DNA from: Phoronis ovalis
Lineage: Eukaryota > Phoronida > Phoronidae
Length of the DNA: 64,000 bases
Reading direction: 5' to 3'
NCBI GenBank assembly: GCA_028565635.1
Contig: JAOXYB010046945.1
Location: 1 to 64,000 of the forward strand
Below the pieces are notes generated by a model that was not told where the DNA came from, did not search any database, and worked only from the letters and a program-made list of their open reading frames with translations. Each line of letters opens with the position of its first letter. Positions within the stretch are counted from its first letter, which is position 1. The position numbers were made by a program, and so were the translations under genes. Below, in pieces: positions 34,401 through 49,400 of the stretch.

Positions 34401-37400
34401 CCATTATAAGTAGGACAATAGTGTGGAATCCAACCAACAGAGCCAGACAAAGATGGGGGCTACCCTTACCTGGACATCAGTCAATTATTTATAATTTGTA
34501 GTAAAATGTTTTCATAAGGCATCATGCATCAACAAAACAAAGCTGTGAAATTTCAATAACACTTTGTCAGAAAGCCCATTAAAACAGATAGCCTACACTT
34601 ATAACAGCACCTATATGGATTTATAATTGGAAATATATCTGTAAGGATAAAGAAACCAGCAGTTCTATTCAGAAAGATTACTTCTACATTATTAAGCATT
34701 GCCACACACAAACTGGTAACATGTACAGACAAGTTTTGATATTTTCCAAATACTTATAATATTTTTCAAATATCTCTAACAGCTTAAAGACAGAAATGAT
34801 TACTTTTATAGTGCATATAGTGTATTGTGCGAGTCAAGTCCTACAGAACTTTCTCACTGTTTGCAATACATATAAAAAAAAAATAACAAAAACTATCAAA
34901 TCATTCTGATGAAAATTAACTCAATATGCTACCCACTGTTATTTGATACAATAAAAGAATCAATCTGCAGGTTTAAACTATCAGCTGATTATGACTAACT
35001 TGGAACATTTATTTCTGCCCTCAGGGTAATGGAAGGTCAATAGGAAACATAAGGAACAGTTTAGAGGTCTTGTAATGGGACCATTTGGGTGGGGAGGCTT
35101 ATCTTACATTTACAGACACTCATAACTAATTTAAAAAGTAGTGATAAATATTTACCTGATAACTAACTATTAATTGTGACACATATACAGGATATGCCAA
35201 AATATATTAAACTTAAAAATCATTTTATTTTTTTCCCATAAGGAAAGAGAGATGACTGAATTGGACAATATGACATGATCCTATCCTTTAACCTGTTTAT
35301 TTACTTACGATTCCAGTGAATAGGTGTAGCACAACAAACATTTATAAAGCAGTCAAAACTTGTCATTATACTTGAGTTATGTCAAATATGATAAAAATTC
35401 ATAAATAAACCTGCCAAATGTTGATTTAAATTCATGATACATTTTATTAACTAGAAAAGTCAGGAAAGGGTTAAGTGTCCTATAAAAGGATATATCTACT
35501 TAGGTTGTATTACTTTGTTGTTCAGGATTATGTATTGACATCACCTGTTCTACCCAAAGTCAAAGATTTATGATTAATATTACACACATTCGAGTAGGAA
35601 TTGGTTCACTGGTGCTTTGAGCCTATATCCTGATTTAAAAGAACAGGTTCCATCAAATAACAAGAAAAACAGATCCACTTTCAACAAGTCCCTCAGTCCA
35701 CAAAATCAGCTTATCGTGACTGAAGCTTAATTATGTACAACAGCTATGAATCTAACAGATGATTATATGCTACAGGCTGGCCCCAGAAATCTGGTTTCAT
35801 TCGTTCCACATATATGGTATGCATCTCTCTTCCATCCTATGATATATCCCTGAGTTATAGCATGTACCAGGGGCGGATACAGTTGTGACAGGTTTCCAAA
35901 TTACGATATAAATGATCGAGAGCTGAAATGTCACTACTCGTTCTCTGCATTAATGTTTCGGAAATAATGTTCACTTCTAAGCAGTGGATTTTTTTCATTT
36001 TAACAATCATGTTGGAGATTTAGTACAACAATGACACAATCTGAATTTTATTGTTTAATCAGTAATCACACCTCCATATTATAATTTTAATCTGGGGGCC
36101 CAGCATTGGTTAAAATATTATGTTTGCAATAATCTTGCTGTGGTTGATTAGGCTAATAAAGCAAATAATGGATAAAAGATGATGTAGGCTTGTTGAACAC
36201 ATGGGGTAGGAACACTGATATATAATTAACACATTTTAGCTGGTGCTTATACATTCACATAAGTTAATCCAAGCTCATAGGATTACAGCATAGAGGAACA
36301 AAGGAGCTGCTTCTAGCCTAGGAAAACGGTCAGGAAATCGTAACTGTTTTCGAAACAACTTTTAACATGATTTTTATAGGGTTTTCTAAGATTTTCTTGT
36401 CCCCAGAAATTTCATGACCATGTTCCAGAAAACGGTGGAAATCCTCATGTATCCGCGCCTGTGTACAATCTTACCATCATAGTATGTTTTAAAACAGGTT
36501 TTTCCCTAGACAGTTGTCTTAATTGTAGCTTGCCATAGTCATGAAACAAAACCTGAAGCTTATCATTTTCTACAAACATGTTGATTTGTAAATTGATCAG
36601 CCAGAAGGGGTTTAAATAACATCTTACCCTAAAGCATGCTAGACACTTGGGCATACTATAATAATATAAAGCTTGCTTACCAAAGAAGATACATGTAAAC
36701 CAACTTTGAACCAACTAATTCTAAACATTTCACAAGTAAATAGGTTACAGTACCAGCTTTCATATCCCAGGTTTCACATTCATACCTGCTCCCTGAGATC
36801 ATTAGTTAAAAGATGGTTTTTTATATCACATATTTGCCAGATAAAGATTAAGAAATTTTGTCAAATTCACATACACCTTCACTCTTAAAATGGTTCTAAA
36901 ACTACACAACACCACCTCTTATGTCATTTGAAAGTTTCTTTAATTCCTTGATTAGGTGACAGAACTACATAAACATTGAAATATCTTGGTGACTTCTGAG
37001 TATAGATGACAGTCAGTATGAGCTATGAATTCTTAATGCATGCCACCCAAGGTTACAATAACTACCTATGAACCAAGGTAAATTATGCATACATGAACCT
37101 GCAGATATATATTACAATAATCTGATCTGCACTGTAGGTACAAACAATAAGAAAATACCCTTATGAAATCACACTTGGGCACCACACAATAATGGTACCA
37201 GTACACTAATAGGTTCACAAAAATTAGTTGAAACATAAAAAATATGCTCCTACATAGTGACTAGCCGTGGTGGTATGATTATGAAAATGAACAAAATTTA
37301 ATAGTGAGGAAAATATAAATAAAAAAATACATTTCAAGTTAATTATCCTCGTTCCAAAACAAATAAATTAGTCAATTAATGTACAAAATCCCGACATAAT

Positions 37401-40400
37401 CACTGTTATCTAGGGTTATCATAAGATCTAGGATAGCTGATCAAAACATTGTAATAAAAATGAAGACACAACAAAGGAAAGTGGTTAGTAAAAAAAATCA
37501 GGAACCCCTGACAGATACAAGAAGTAGTACCATGTAAATACAGTCACTTGACGTAGAAATATAACTGCATCATTAACTTACAGCGACTTCCTGAAGCATG
37601 TCATGTCATTTACTGACCAGTCAACATCTAAGTTGTCCTTTAAACTTACTTTCTATTTCATTCAGACTAAACTACATTCCTAACTGTTGAGAAATCAATA
37701 TTAAATGACAGTAACATACAGACAAGCACAGGTTATATCCCAGTTCTGTTATTACTTTAATGACAACATCCCCTGTGTACTATTGAGTATTGTATGGATC
37801 TTCTAAATGCATTCAAAGGTATACTATTGTATTAAAACACCTACCTTTCTTCATAGCGATTATGTGAGTCAAAGTAGTATTGATCTTTGTATAGAACTTG
37901 TCTGTAAAGCCATGCCATTCTAATCTAACTCAGTATAAGCCATATATCCATATAGATCAGTACTTTACAATTTCTACTCTAAGCTACTCATCCTTGCTGT
38001 TAACTTGATAGATTTGTTAAACTGGCATATGGCCTCTTAAAATTAAACATTACAAGTCACATGATAGACAGAAGCCAATCATTATATTCTCTGACTCACA
38101 GCTAGTCTAATTAAGCTGAAGTATGCCAACATGTGTAGGCCAGGTCTATTATAATGTAAGGGGTGGTAGGTTAACAAAATGTAAACAAACATTCATTAAC
38201 AAGAAGTTTTATGAACAAAACTAGTTACTGATGACAAAAGAACACATTTCTAGCTTTAAATTAATAATCTATAAAAGCATAAGAGCCTCTGTTTAGCTAA
38301 ACCAGGAGAAATTATAAAAGGAAGAAGCCTATTTTAATAACAGTGTTAAAGACTATAAATGTACTGAATATCAAGTTCAAATTACAGATGGATTATTGTA
38401 TTATAATTTCATAATGGGCAGATTAATCTTAAGAGAAACTGTCAGTTCACAAAACAGTTCAATAATCTGGGTTCAGCACAAAGTAATTACCCTTTGTATA
38501 TAAAGGAAAATGCCACTTTAAATGACAAGGAAACAGTAATTACATTCTCAGAAAACAATACTTGCATTAAGACCATAATTTTTTTTTTAATTTTATTGCA
38601 TTAATCAATATGCTAAGCAAAAAGATAAGCAATGTATTTGGGAATACTTTTTAGATGGTTTATTTGGGAATACTTTTTAGATGGTTTATTTTGAAGTTTC
38701 TTTGTATTTTTAGAAAAGCCTATTAATTCAATTAATTTTGCAGCTAATCATACAAAGTTCCATCTAGTCATGAGGTCACTAAGTATACTTTTAATTTCAT
38801 GTTTGTTGTTTTTGCTTTCCTTTTATTTTCATTAATTTACCCATGGAAATCAAATATATAAAGCAAATAAAAGCTTAATACACATGCTTTTGCTTTACTT
38901 CAGTGCATATACAGCTATTTGTTCAGTCACTCAAACTTTTGGCAAATAGTAAAAATTTCTACCAAAAATGCATAGTTTCATGAATTTATTTTGTTCTGCA
39001 TCTAATTTGATAAGCAATTTATTATATAATAACATCATCGGTCACTTAATCATCAACTGTGCTTAATTCTCATAAAATTAGCTACATGCTCAATCACAAA
39101 ACTACCTGAAAAAAAGCTATTATGATCTGGAGTTAATCCAAAAGACTATGCAGTAAAGACACCTGGTGGCTGCTTATCATTACACAGCACTACCAATCTA
39201 TACTTGATTCCAAAAGAAAACATTTAACAGCTCTTTTTCTGCTACCCTGCTAATACAATAATTCACTCACAGAAATCTTATAGTATGATTCATGCATCTA
39301 CAAAAGGTTTATCCATAAGTCACTTTAGGGCAAGGAAGTTTTCAATTGGTTAGGAACACAAAATAACTTACTGCTGCCGGATCAATTGCAGAGAATAAAT
39401 GGTGCAATGCCTTTCAACACTTTCACCTTGACAAAAACAAATCTTACCTTGGAGTTCCTGGTTCAAATATTCCTGAACTGCTGAGCCGTTTGTGTCTGTC
39501 ATCTTCCTGACTGGACGTACTACTGGTATTCATAAGTATCTCGGACTAGAAATATTACAAGACAGGTTAAGTTACATGAACAACTACATGTTCAAGAGCT
39601 TGTCTAATATTCCACGCTTCTTTTACTATAAAAGAGTCTACTGATATGCTGCCGATCATTTCTAAACTTCTGTGGTAAATTTTCATAAAATTAGATTTTT
39701 CACAAAATAGACTTGCCAAACTGCAAAACGGTTAATAATTGACGAAAATAACTTTGTTCGTAGGAAATTAGCAAAACTATTTATCAATGTGCAATTACTT
39801 TCTCAAATTTCATTATCGCTGTTCACAAAATAATTTCAGCACTAATTAAAAATCAATTTCATGTTCTATTTCAAAGCGCAAGCAACTAATAGCTATCTAA
39901 ACTGAACGGCACAGTGTAACGTCTGATCCACTATAAAAGAAGAAAAAAATTGTGTTCCAAATTTATAAGAAATTCAAGCAGGAAGAATTTGTAGGTGATT
40001 GATTCAAATCTTAGAAATTGAAAACACTGTTAGGTACTGAAAATCATAAAGTTGAAACTGAACAGTATAGAATAAAATCAGAACAAATAAGTTCAGAACA
40101 GAAATCACTCATTTTGCAATGAAACGGGGGTGGGTGGGCGGTCACTCTTGCTAAGTAAATCTCTACATTTAGTGGATAAGACAATACACCTTGTGTTTCC
40201 TGAGAAGTTTGGTCACCTGTGGGTGCTGCACAGGTGAAATAGGTGACTTGTCACTAGATGTACTTTGTGGCCTAAACACATCACCACGATCCCATGACAT
40301 TCTGTTAGGACTGTAGCCACCAGAGGAAGCTGTTGATCCAGAACGACTTTGTGACGATGAAACAGACTCGGAGCGTCTTAATGTTGGTGGATGTGCAGGA

Positions 40401-43400
40401 AAGCCATTATAACTTAACTGACCAGCACTGTGAATATGTCTTACATGAGGACGTTGAGGATCTTCACGGGATAGTGAATCTGGCCTCCTTATCTGTGTTC
40501 TGCCATCAGGGGGTACCCAACCAGGCGGAAGAGTTACAGAGCCCCATTTTTCCCGAGGCCTATCACCGCTACTCTCACTGTCAGCAGAGGCTAAACTCAT
40601 TGTGGAACCTTCAAAATTCACACCTGTTTTATTGTGGAAAAAGTCTAATAATGCCTGCTTTTGTACTTTCTTTAGTTCAGGATCTGAGCCACTCCCCTGT
40701 CTATCCCTATGATCATCAAAATTAGCTGAAAGTGGTCTTTGTTTTTTATCACCGCGAACTTTCTCTGCGTGTTGCTGAAACTGTTGTTTGTCCGTCTGTA
40801 TTCGCTCCCGGTAAGACCCACTCCTGCTACTCTGCCTCTGATGATGTTGTTGCTGAGTTGCATAATTTCCTTTTGGCGTTCTTTCGCTATACCTATGCTC
40901 AGGATATGAATCTCTAGGCAAGGAATTTGTTTTATCCTTTAATGGTCTGATTTGCTCAGAAGTAGTGCGCTTTAATTTGTTATTCTCTGGCATTCTTCGA
41001 GAAGTAAAATCTGACCGAAAATTATCATTACTAGTATTTTTTGCCAATGATGACCGTCCATGTTCTTCAATGCGATATAAATCATCTTGTTTAGAGCCCA
41101 ATTGGCTATATGACTGAGAATGTCCATGCCATGTTCTTAGCATCCCGGAATTGTCAGAATTACCAATTAAATCACTATCGCTAATTCCGTCTCTTCGTGT
41201 CTTTACACGGTTTAGCTCCAATTCTTCCTGCTCTATCTCGGCAGCATAGGCAGCTTTTGGAGTAGTTTCGTCCAAATCATCACCCGGCTTGATATTGATA
41301 TAGTTTGGAGGTGTTGGTGTAGACATATTAACATAATTCTTACTCGACTTAATTTCTTTTGAGATAGTTTGAGAATCTAGGAAACCATATTTTGAAGGCT
41401 TTGGCGACTGCTCATCAATTGTTGCATAAATAGGCTCATTCTCTCCCATCTGATCAGAGTGATTGCTAAGACCTTTGTCTCTATGACCATGACTTTGACG
41501 TAACTCATTCTGTTTTTGGATCTGCTGCTGTAAAACACCATCACTTGTTAGCCTATGTAACATTGGTGCGGTATTTTCACTGTATTGGCGAATATGCAAT
41601 GCCCCAGTGATGACATCAACGGCGGCATTTTTCGATTTTCTTTCCCGCTGTTCTTTCTCAAGTTCCCATTTGGTAATGATACGTTTAGCATCTTCTCCTT
41701 CTGTCTCAAGCAAATCTTTGTCACTGAGCAATGAATTTAGACCCCATGCTGGTTCAGTTGCATTGAATGGTGGTGACACCTAAACATAAAAGCTTACCAT
41801 AAGATCAAAAATAAAATTCTGGCAACAATTGCTTGATATACACGAAGTTCTAATACATAAAAATTATGCATGGCAACATTATTAAATTTGGTGCATAAAC
41901 CATGGTTAGGTTATTTACATTTTATTAACACACTGGTAGGAACATATATAAGAATCACTAGAAACAAAACATAGATATACACTGCTATACACAGACCATC
42001 TGATGATGTTGGATATATATATATATTAAAACATGACAAGTCAATCCCTTCCAAAGTAACAGCATTCATGACAAAGCAACAAATTATTTACCAACTGACT
42101 AGAAAAATTAATTTAAAGTTGTTTTCCAGTGATGTAGCCTATAAAGCATGTCTGTACTTAGCAGACGTTGACTGAATATGTTTCCCTAAAATAGAGCTAC
42201 CTGTGAAGTCGATTCTTGATATTTTTTCTTTGGCTCTGGTATATGTGATGTTGCTTGCACAACATGAGCTTGTTTTTCATTGGTCCAGGCATCGACTGGA
42301 GACGATCTTGCCAAGGGTGATGTCTGCGTAGTCTGAGATGACATGCCTTGAAGGCGGTGTGGAGGACTAGGTCGAGTGACAGTATCTATACCAACTGAGG
42401 ATGGTATGGTTGTTGAGACCGACATGGGAGATGGTTGTGTACCACTTGAAACTGACTGAGTGGTTGCCACGGAAACTTTAAGATGGGTGCTATGAGAGCC
42501 TTTCTGAGACATCGATGGAGGAGATGTATTCAATTTGAAATCTTTTTTATTATCCTTAATTCTGAGAGTCTTTATTTTGGTTTTATCAGCTTCCAATTTT
42601 GAATAATGTTTTAAGAGATCTGAAAATTTATGAGGTTCTTCTTCTACAGCATCCTTTGGCGGCTCTATTGGCACATCTCTTTCCGGTGGCGATGGAACAA
42701 CATAATCCTGATCACCGATTTCCTTCCCATGGCTATCAACTTTTGGTGGTGGATAACCAGGTTTTGAGTTTGTCAGCAAGTTTCGTAAAGATTCCTCTTC
42801 TAGACTCGTGTTTATAACTTTGGCAATTCTTGCCTGATAAACAATTTCAGTTTTCTTTGCACTTACAAGATTATCAGAACAACGCTCCTTACGATTAGCA
42901 ATCGGACTATTAGTTTCCTTCACGGTATTTAATGCAGGTTGGTACGGTTTATAGGATCTGTTGTGTTCACTATTAGAGTACTTATTTTGTTCAGAATTAT
43001 ACAAATTGTAGGAGTCTCCTGCACTGTATTCACTATTATTATCCTGTTCATTGTGAAAATCTCGTACAGGTGGTGTGTCGATTGGACTGGAATGAGACAC
43101 AGATTTTGGTTCAGGTCCTGACATTGTCACAGGCCATGAAGGGTATTTTTCATGACTCTGTCCCGCCTTCAGTGGTCCCCCATAAGTAGGCGAATGTAAA
43201 CCACTAAATCGTAAATCCTCCATTTTAGGTGGGGGTGGTATCTCTGGTGGTGTATCATCATCATGTGGAACTGGGGGTACATTTGGAATGTTCACATAAT
43301 TCTGTTGGAATGTCCGTGCATCATGATATAATCCAGCTTTCTCTTCAGTATGTTCCTGGTTAAACACATGTCTCGTATCATTAACAGGATTCCTTTGTTT

Positions 43401-46400
43401 TCTTGGAGAGAAATCAATTCCTGATTTATTAGATAATTGATCATATACAGATTTTTTTGAGTCCATGCCTGCAGTGTTTAAGGCAGACATAGACTGATAT
43501 GGTTTTGGTCCCTGGTATGGCCGTGGATTCACAGAATATGATTGACGCATGGCTTCTCTTTCAATATGCGAAGCAGATTTTGAAGATGGCAAATTTCTGT
43601 TATTATGTCCTACATTTATGTTATCTGTTCTTCCTGTTAATCCAGCAGGGGCTGTTCTTAACATTGGATTGTTGCCCAGATCCTCATCAGGGCTCAAAGT
43701 TCCAGTAGGATATGAAGCTGGATAATTTAACGGCAAAGTTGTAGATTTCTGGAGATCTGATTGGTACCCAAGGTTTTCTCTGTTTTCACGTTGCCAAGTC
43801 TTTGGTCGTTTCTGTCCAACACTGAAAAACAAAAGCAAAGTTAAGTACTTTCTACTATACTTTCACATTGTATCTATCTGTAAAGAAATCCTATGTTATT
43901 TTCAATGGTGGTGGCACTGAGGTATATTCAAGTTGTGAAAACAACTCAACAACATGCTAATATAGTAAAATCAACTACCATAAAACAAGTCAAAACTGTT
44001 TTTATTAAATTAGCTCTGGGGTCACCATAGTTTTCAACTGCATGTCAGGGAAACCTGTTTGTAATGTAAATTTGTTGATAAGAACTAATCAAGGAATTAC
44101 ACATATAGTTTTTTTATCTAAAGGGCAGGAAATGCAGTGAAAAGTAAAGGATGTCCCAACTTGGTGTCTTCAATAACATACGAATCTCCCATACAAGCCT
44201 TACATGTTTTGATCAACATATGACTCAGAAAACTATACATTGCATGCTTGCCAATTATTCATTCATAAAAATACATTGATCAAAATATACAAGTAATGTT
44301 ATCATAACATGTATCATATGGTTTACATCTCTAGGCTATTAAGAAATCCTCTGGGTAAACATTCCTCAGTTGTATCTAAAAAGCAGAATGATAACAGGCA
44401 GGCAACAATTTCCTCCAGAGTCTTCCTAATGAAGACTAACTGTATCAAAGTCGATTGCTAATTGACAATCTATATATTAATACATTTAGTTTTTGACACT
44501 GTGCCATTATATCCTCTTACACAACCAAACAAATCGCCCAACTGATCCTATGTGTCTTGCAATTCCCGCTAACTCTATGTCGCAGGGCTATTGATAATTG
44601 TCCCAGGTCCCATCAATTCTGTCATGCAGAGTATCAAAACGATCTGATTAGACAATCTTTCATTTTTTATCTCAATGGCCCGGGTCTACGGTCGAATTGC
44701 ACTATTGCAAAAGTATTTGGCATGTGGAAAAAAACATCATATTTTTAACAGTGTCTAGTAAAAAGTATTTGGCACACAGAAAACAAACATCATATTTTTA
44801 ACAGTTTCATGAACACATAATATTTTGAAGACCTTGCCAAACACTTTTGACTTATGCAAAAACAGATACCTCAGATCCTCAGAGTGTAATTTTTCCCTGG
44901 GGGATAAGAATAGTTGGGTATCCATGTTTATTACGAAGGACAAAAAAGTGGCTTTTTGGGACATATGAGCTCAAAATTCATACCCCAATTTCCGCACCAA
45001 ACGTTTACTAAATTGATTTATTCTTGAGCTGTAAGTTGTGAAGGTGAAGACACAACATAGCGTTTAATCATGCTCACCATTTTGTTTTATTCTCACACAC
45101 TTTATCTTGAAGTTAATTGTAGCAGTAGAACAAGTAAGCAGGTCCATTATTTAGATTTTAACTACATATGATATCAGTAAGATAGCTTTCCAAATTTTCC
45201 TTAAGCCTCATTATATCCTGTAATTTACGGTTTTCAGCTAGTTTTATTCTTATTTCTTCTTAATATCAATAAATTAATCTTTTTTTAGCAATTACGTTAT
45301 ATAAATTGACTCTTTCTCCTCCTTCCCCCCATAAACCATCACATATTTAAATGTGACTAAATCAAATAAAATAAAAATTACAAAATTGTAATGAATCAGC
45401 ACTTTAGGTTATTTCAGTGCAAATATGTCAGTCTACCTCCAGAGAAATCTTACAAACACACATTTGCGATGCATAAAAAGTTTAAGATCCAAAGAATACA
45501 AAAAATTAAAATTTCTAAGATGACAGTTGGACATTTTTAAAAAACTTTCTTACCATCATGCAAATTTATGATTTTCTCACATCCAATTCCCAGACACAGT
45601 GAATGTAATAGCAATTATGTGGGTTACCATCATAGGAATCTATCAACAGCTAATCACCATAAAGCAATGGGGGTTTGTGGTACTGGTCCTAAGTGAGCTT
45701 ACATAGTCATAGTACTATGAAGCTAAATGTACTATGTACTTACTATGTAAAAGTGGACTTTCATAAGGCTGATTATGCCCGTTTTTGTAAATACGCTAAT
45801 TTACCATACATAACATTTCACAGTTTTTGTTTATATTTGGCTTTACTATTTTTAAAAGCATATTGATGTTAATTCAAATTGCGAATTCTGAAATACATAG
45901 ATTGTGGCTTTCAAAACATTAATATTTACTGAAAAAAACTAAAGGTTAGCCAACTTGGAAACAGTCAAAATCTTGATACACTAGAAACCACTGCCACAAA
46001 TAATAAACTTTATAAAATATGCCTATAAATCATCAGCTAATTACTTGGAAACTGGGTCTAGACAAGTTTGTTTACAAGAGTTTGCTGCCAAACAAAATAT
46101 TGTTAAATCAGGAAAAGTATATACAGTTGTGTACTGTTATTGAATACAAAGCTATATATAGACATATACAAGATTCTCCCAGGTAACATTTTCTTCTTAT
46201 TAAATAACTCATTTTGTACAATAAATGCATACAATCTTACCTGGTTTCAAATTTCATTTGGATGAGTGTATAGCTTACAAAAAGACACCACAAATAAAAC
46301 CAACTAACTGTTTCACATAGAAAACCAATTATAGAGCACATAGTGCACATAAAGTCCATGTTTTATTCATAGATCATTTACCAATAGAACAACATAATCA

Positions 46401-49400
46401 TTAATTAAACACTTAAAAAGTGTTTTAAATTAACTGGCTGAATGCCCTGGTCAGCAGAGTTGTCAGAATGATAAATGATATAGGCCAAAAAGCTAAACAT
46501 TGAAAAAGTATATTCTTAATCCACTTCTAAGTGATTTCAAGAGTAACAACAACTATCTGCAGTAATGCTTAACAGAAGAAAGGGATTATCAAGCCAAATT
46601 CCATGGAATGGTTTGAGCCAATTAATATTCCACTCTATCAGTGGATACTTAAGTAGCTGTATCCAGACTGATAATATATGCAGTACGCAAATGTTTTTCG
46701 TATAGATCATTTTATACCACTGCTTTCGACAAAAAATTGTCCAAAACTATACCTCCCAGTAGGTTTTTTGCATGACAGGTACAGCATGCAGAGGTACCAT
46801 GGAATATCAACACTTCCTACGCCCATTTTAAAACCCTTGAGATTAAGAAACCATTCTCAACAACTGTAATGCTGTAAGCAGTGTTCTTCTACAACTTGAA
46901 GAATAAAAACTACAAAAAACAAGTCTGCATCAAAGCACCTGTGAAATTCTAGCACAGAAATGTAGTAGTGAAAGAACAACAAACAAATGTGTAAACCAAC
47001 ACTAAGATCAACATCTGGATAACTTAACTACTGTCAGTGCAGCACAATATTTCTGTACACAAGAATAAAAAATTCAACAGCTCTTTTATGTACACTATCT
47101 AGACTCTTGACCTTAAACTGACCAACAGTGTGTGACAACACAAATTCAACAAAAATACAAAAGTGTTTGATATACCTCATGAAAGGAATGATTAAAACTA
47201 TTAACATAGTTTCAGAAATATGCCCTCCTTTTACTATCATTTTTTGGATACCTAATTTAATGGAACAACAGTAAAATTTCTAATTAAATACAAGCCGCTA
47301 TTCAAAACAGGAAAAGGCTCTGTGATATATCAAAAGAAAAAAAGTTACTTCTTGTCATTATGACAAGTAATACAAACAAATCTATCACGCCTAGATAAAA
47401 TACAAAAGAAAAGACTGACAAATATTACTGTTACTATTTAATCTTGTTAACCTATCAAATTATTAGTTATAATATATATAGCTATATAAATGCCAATCAT
47501 GTTTGGATAAAAAAAATCAGTACAAAGGCCCCAGGCAAACCACGAATGCTGGCGACAAGCGTCTAATACAAAACACAGTGAGGCTGGTCTGCATCAAAAT
47601 GACAGTGAGTTTTCTGAAGTTTAAATTGTAGAATGGACAGCAACATAGAAATCTGCCACATTTTAGCAGGGTCGAAATAAAGGAAAAGAAAGATTATTAG
47701 TATGTATCTTTTATAGTTTGCATTAAATAGGATATCCCTGCCATATTATATTGCATATGGTACAATTTAAATGTTTACATTATTTAACTGTGTCTTCTTC
47801 ATAAACATAAAGAGCTACAGTACTGAACTCAAGTAAAATGGCAGGACAATAATAATCAGACTCCTGTTGCAAATTAATAGCAACAGACATGCATGGCGGA
47901 TCAGATAACAGACAAGATACAAAACACATCTTGTCATGCATATACAGATATTAGTACAAGTGCACACAGTACAGTACAGAGGTGATAAAACAGTCAGTAA
48001 TCAAGTTTTCACAGTCTAATCATGGTGAATGCCCTGACATTTGGTGTACTTGGCGTTTCATGGTATCCATACTCTGGGTGGACCATAAACCTTTCAATGA
48101 GCACAAATTGGGTGGACCATAAACCTTTCAATGAGCACAAATTGGGTGGACCATAAATCTTTCAATGAGCAGTCTGGTCCTAGCCTAATTATTACTTTCA
48201 TTATTATTATATACCTAAATTTGGTATAAAATTCAATTCATCACAAATCCCTACACTATGTGATGCTGATGTATAGTAGGCAAGCAATACATAAAGAACT
48301 AGGAAGTAAAAAGGTAAACTTAAGTGCACTGGAAAGGTGATACCTAACCATGAAATTCATCTTATCACTATGCATTATGGTTGCATGATTCTCATTACCC
48401 AAGTATTCTCCAGCAGTCTATGGTATTTCAAATGATCATATCCCCTTACTTCATATTATAAGTTTAATGAGGAAAACAGATGTGGTTTGGGCTGATTGTT
48501 TAATTAGTCTAGAATGCAGTAGTTGAATATCATTCAATAAGTCAAAAAGAGGCATATACTTAGTTATTTATAACTCACACACCCACACACGGGTAATAAC
48601 ACAGGTGATAAAAAAAATTTGTTACTTTTAAAAGTAAAAAATTCCCACAAGTGTAGCTCAAGACTACCAGAAACTGCTGATTTACGATAATGTTATCTTA
48701 AATAAATCTCAAAATCATCTTGCTAACTGAAAGACAATCATAATACAAAACAGGCCAATTTTCAAATTACATGTGAATAAAGAATAAAACATCACTTATA
48801 CATAATATCTAGTTTTATTGTTCTGGTTGTCAAATACATGAATTGAAAGTTTGATGAACCCATGTATCTTTACTGATAGTCAGTAGCCCACAGGATATCT
48901 TACTTCCCATGCATAAACTAAGTCCATGACAGTCGAAGTTCTGCACACCTTTAATAAATCTTTAGTTTTTAATCACTATGATTATCATCATCATCATTTT
49001 TACATGGAAAACATTCCCCGAGGTTAATTTTATTTTCTATGAATAACCTAAGTCACTGACAGCCTGTTCTGTACAGCTTTAATGAAGCTTTAGTTTAAAT
49101 CAGTGTGATTCCTGATCAACTTATAAATGAACATGCAGAAAAAAACATTTCTTTTTCACTAAAACTGTTCTGTTAGTGAATTTTCGCTTTCTCTGTGCCA
49201 AAAAATAAATTAATTCCAAGTTAAGTGAGCTAATATATGCAAGCAAACATAATTCACATTGTCAATACAGTGTTAACTTAAACGGTCACTGTTAACTTAA
49301 ACCACTGTTAACTTAAACGGTCACTTTACAAATATCAGGTGTTCAACTGGGAGGTAAGTCAATACAAAAAGCCATAATAACAAGCTTTCGGAAGTATACC

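Noticed and set aside
36673-36888. Donor-like GTAAGC near 36680 as an additional Shroom exon
   Set aside because: No acceptor gives a phase compatible with S5 and S6.
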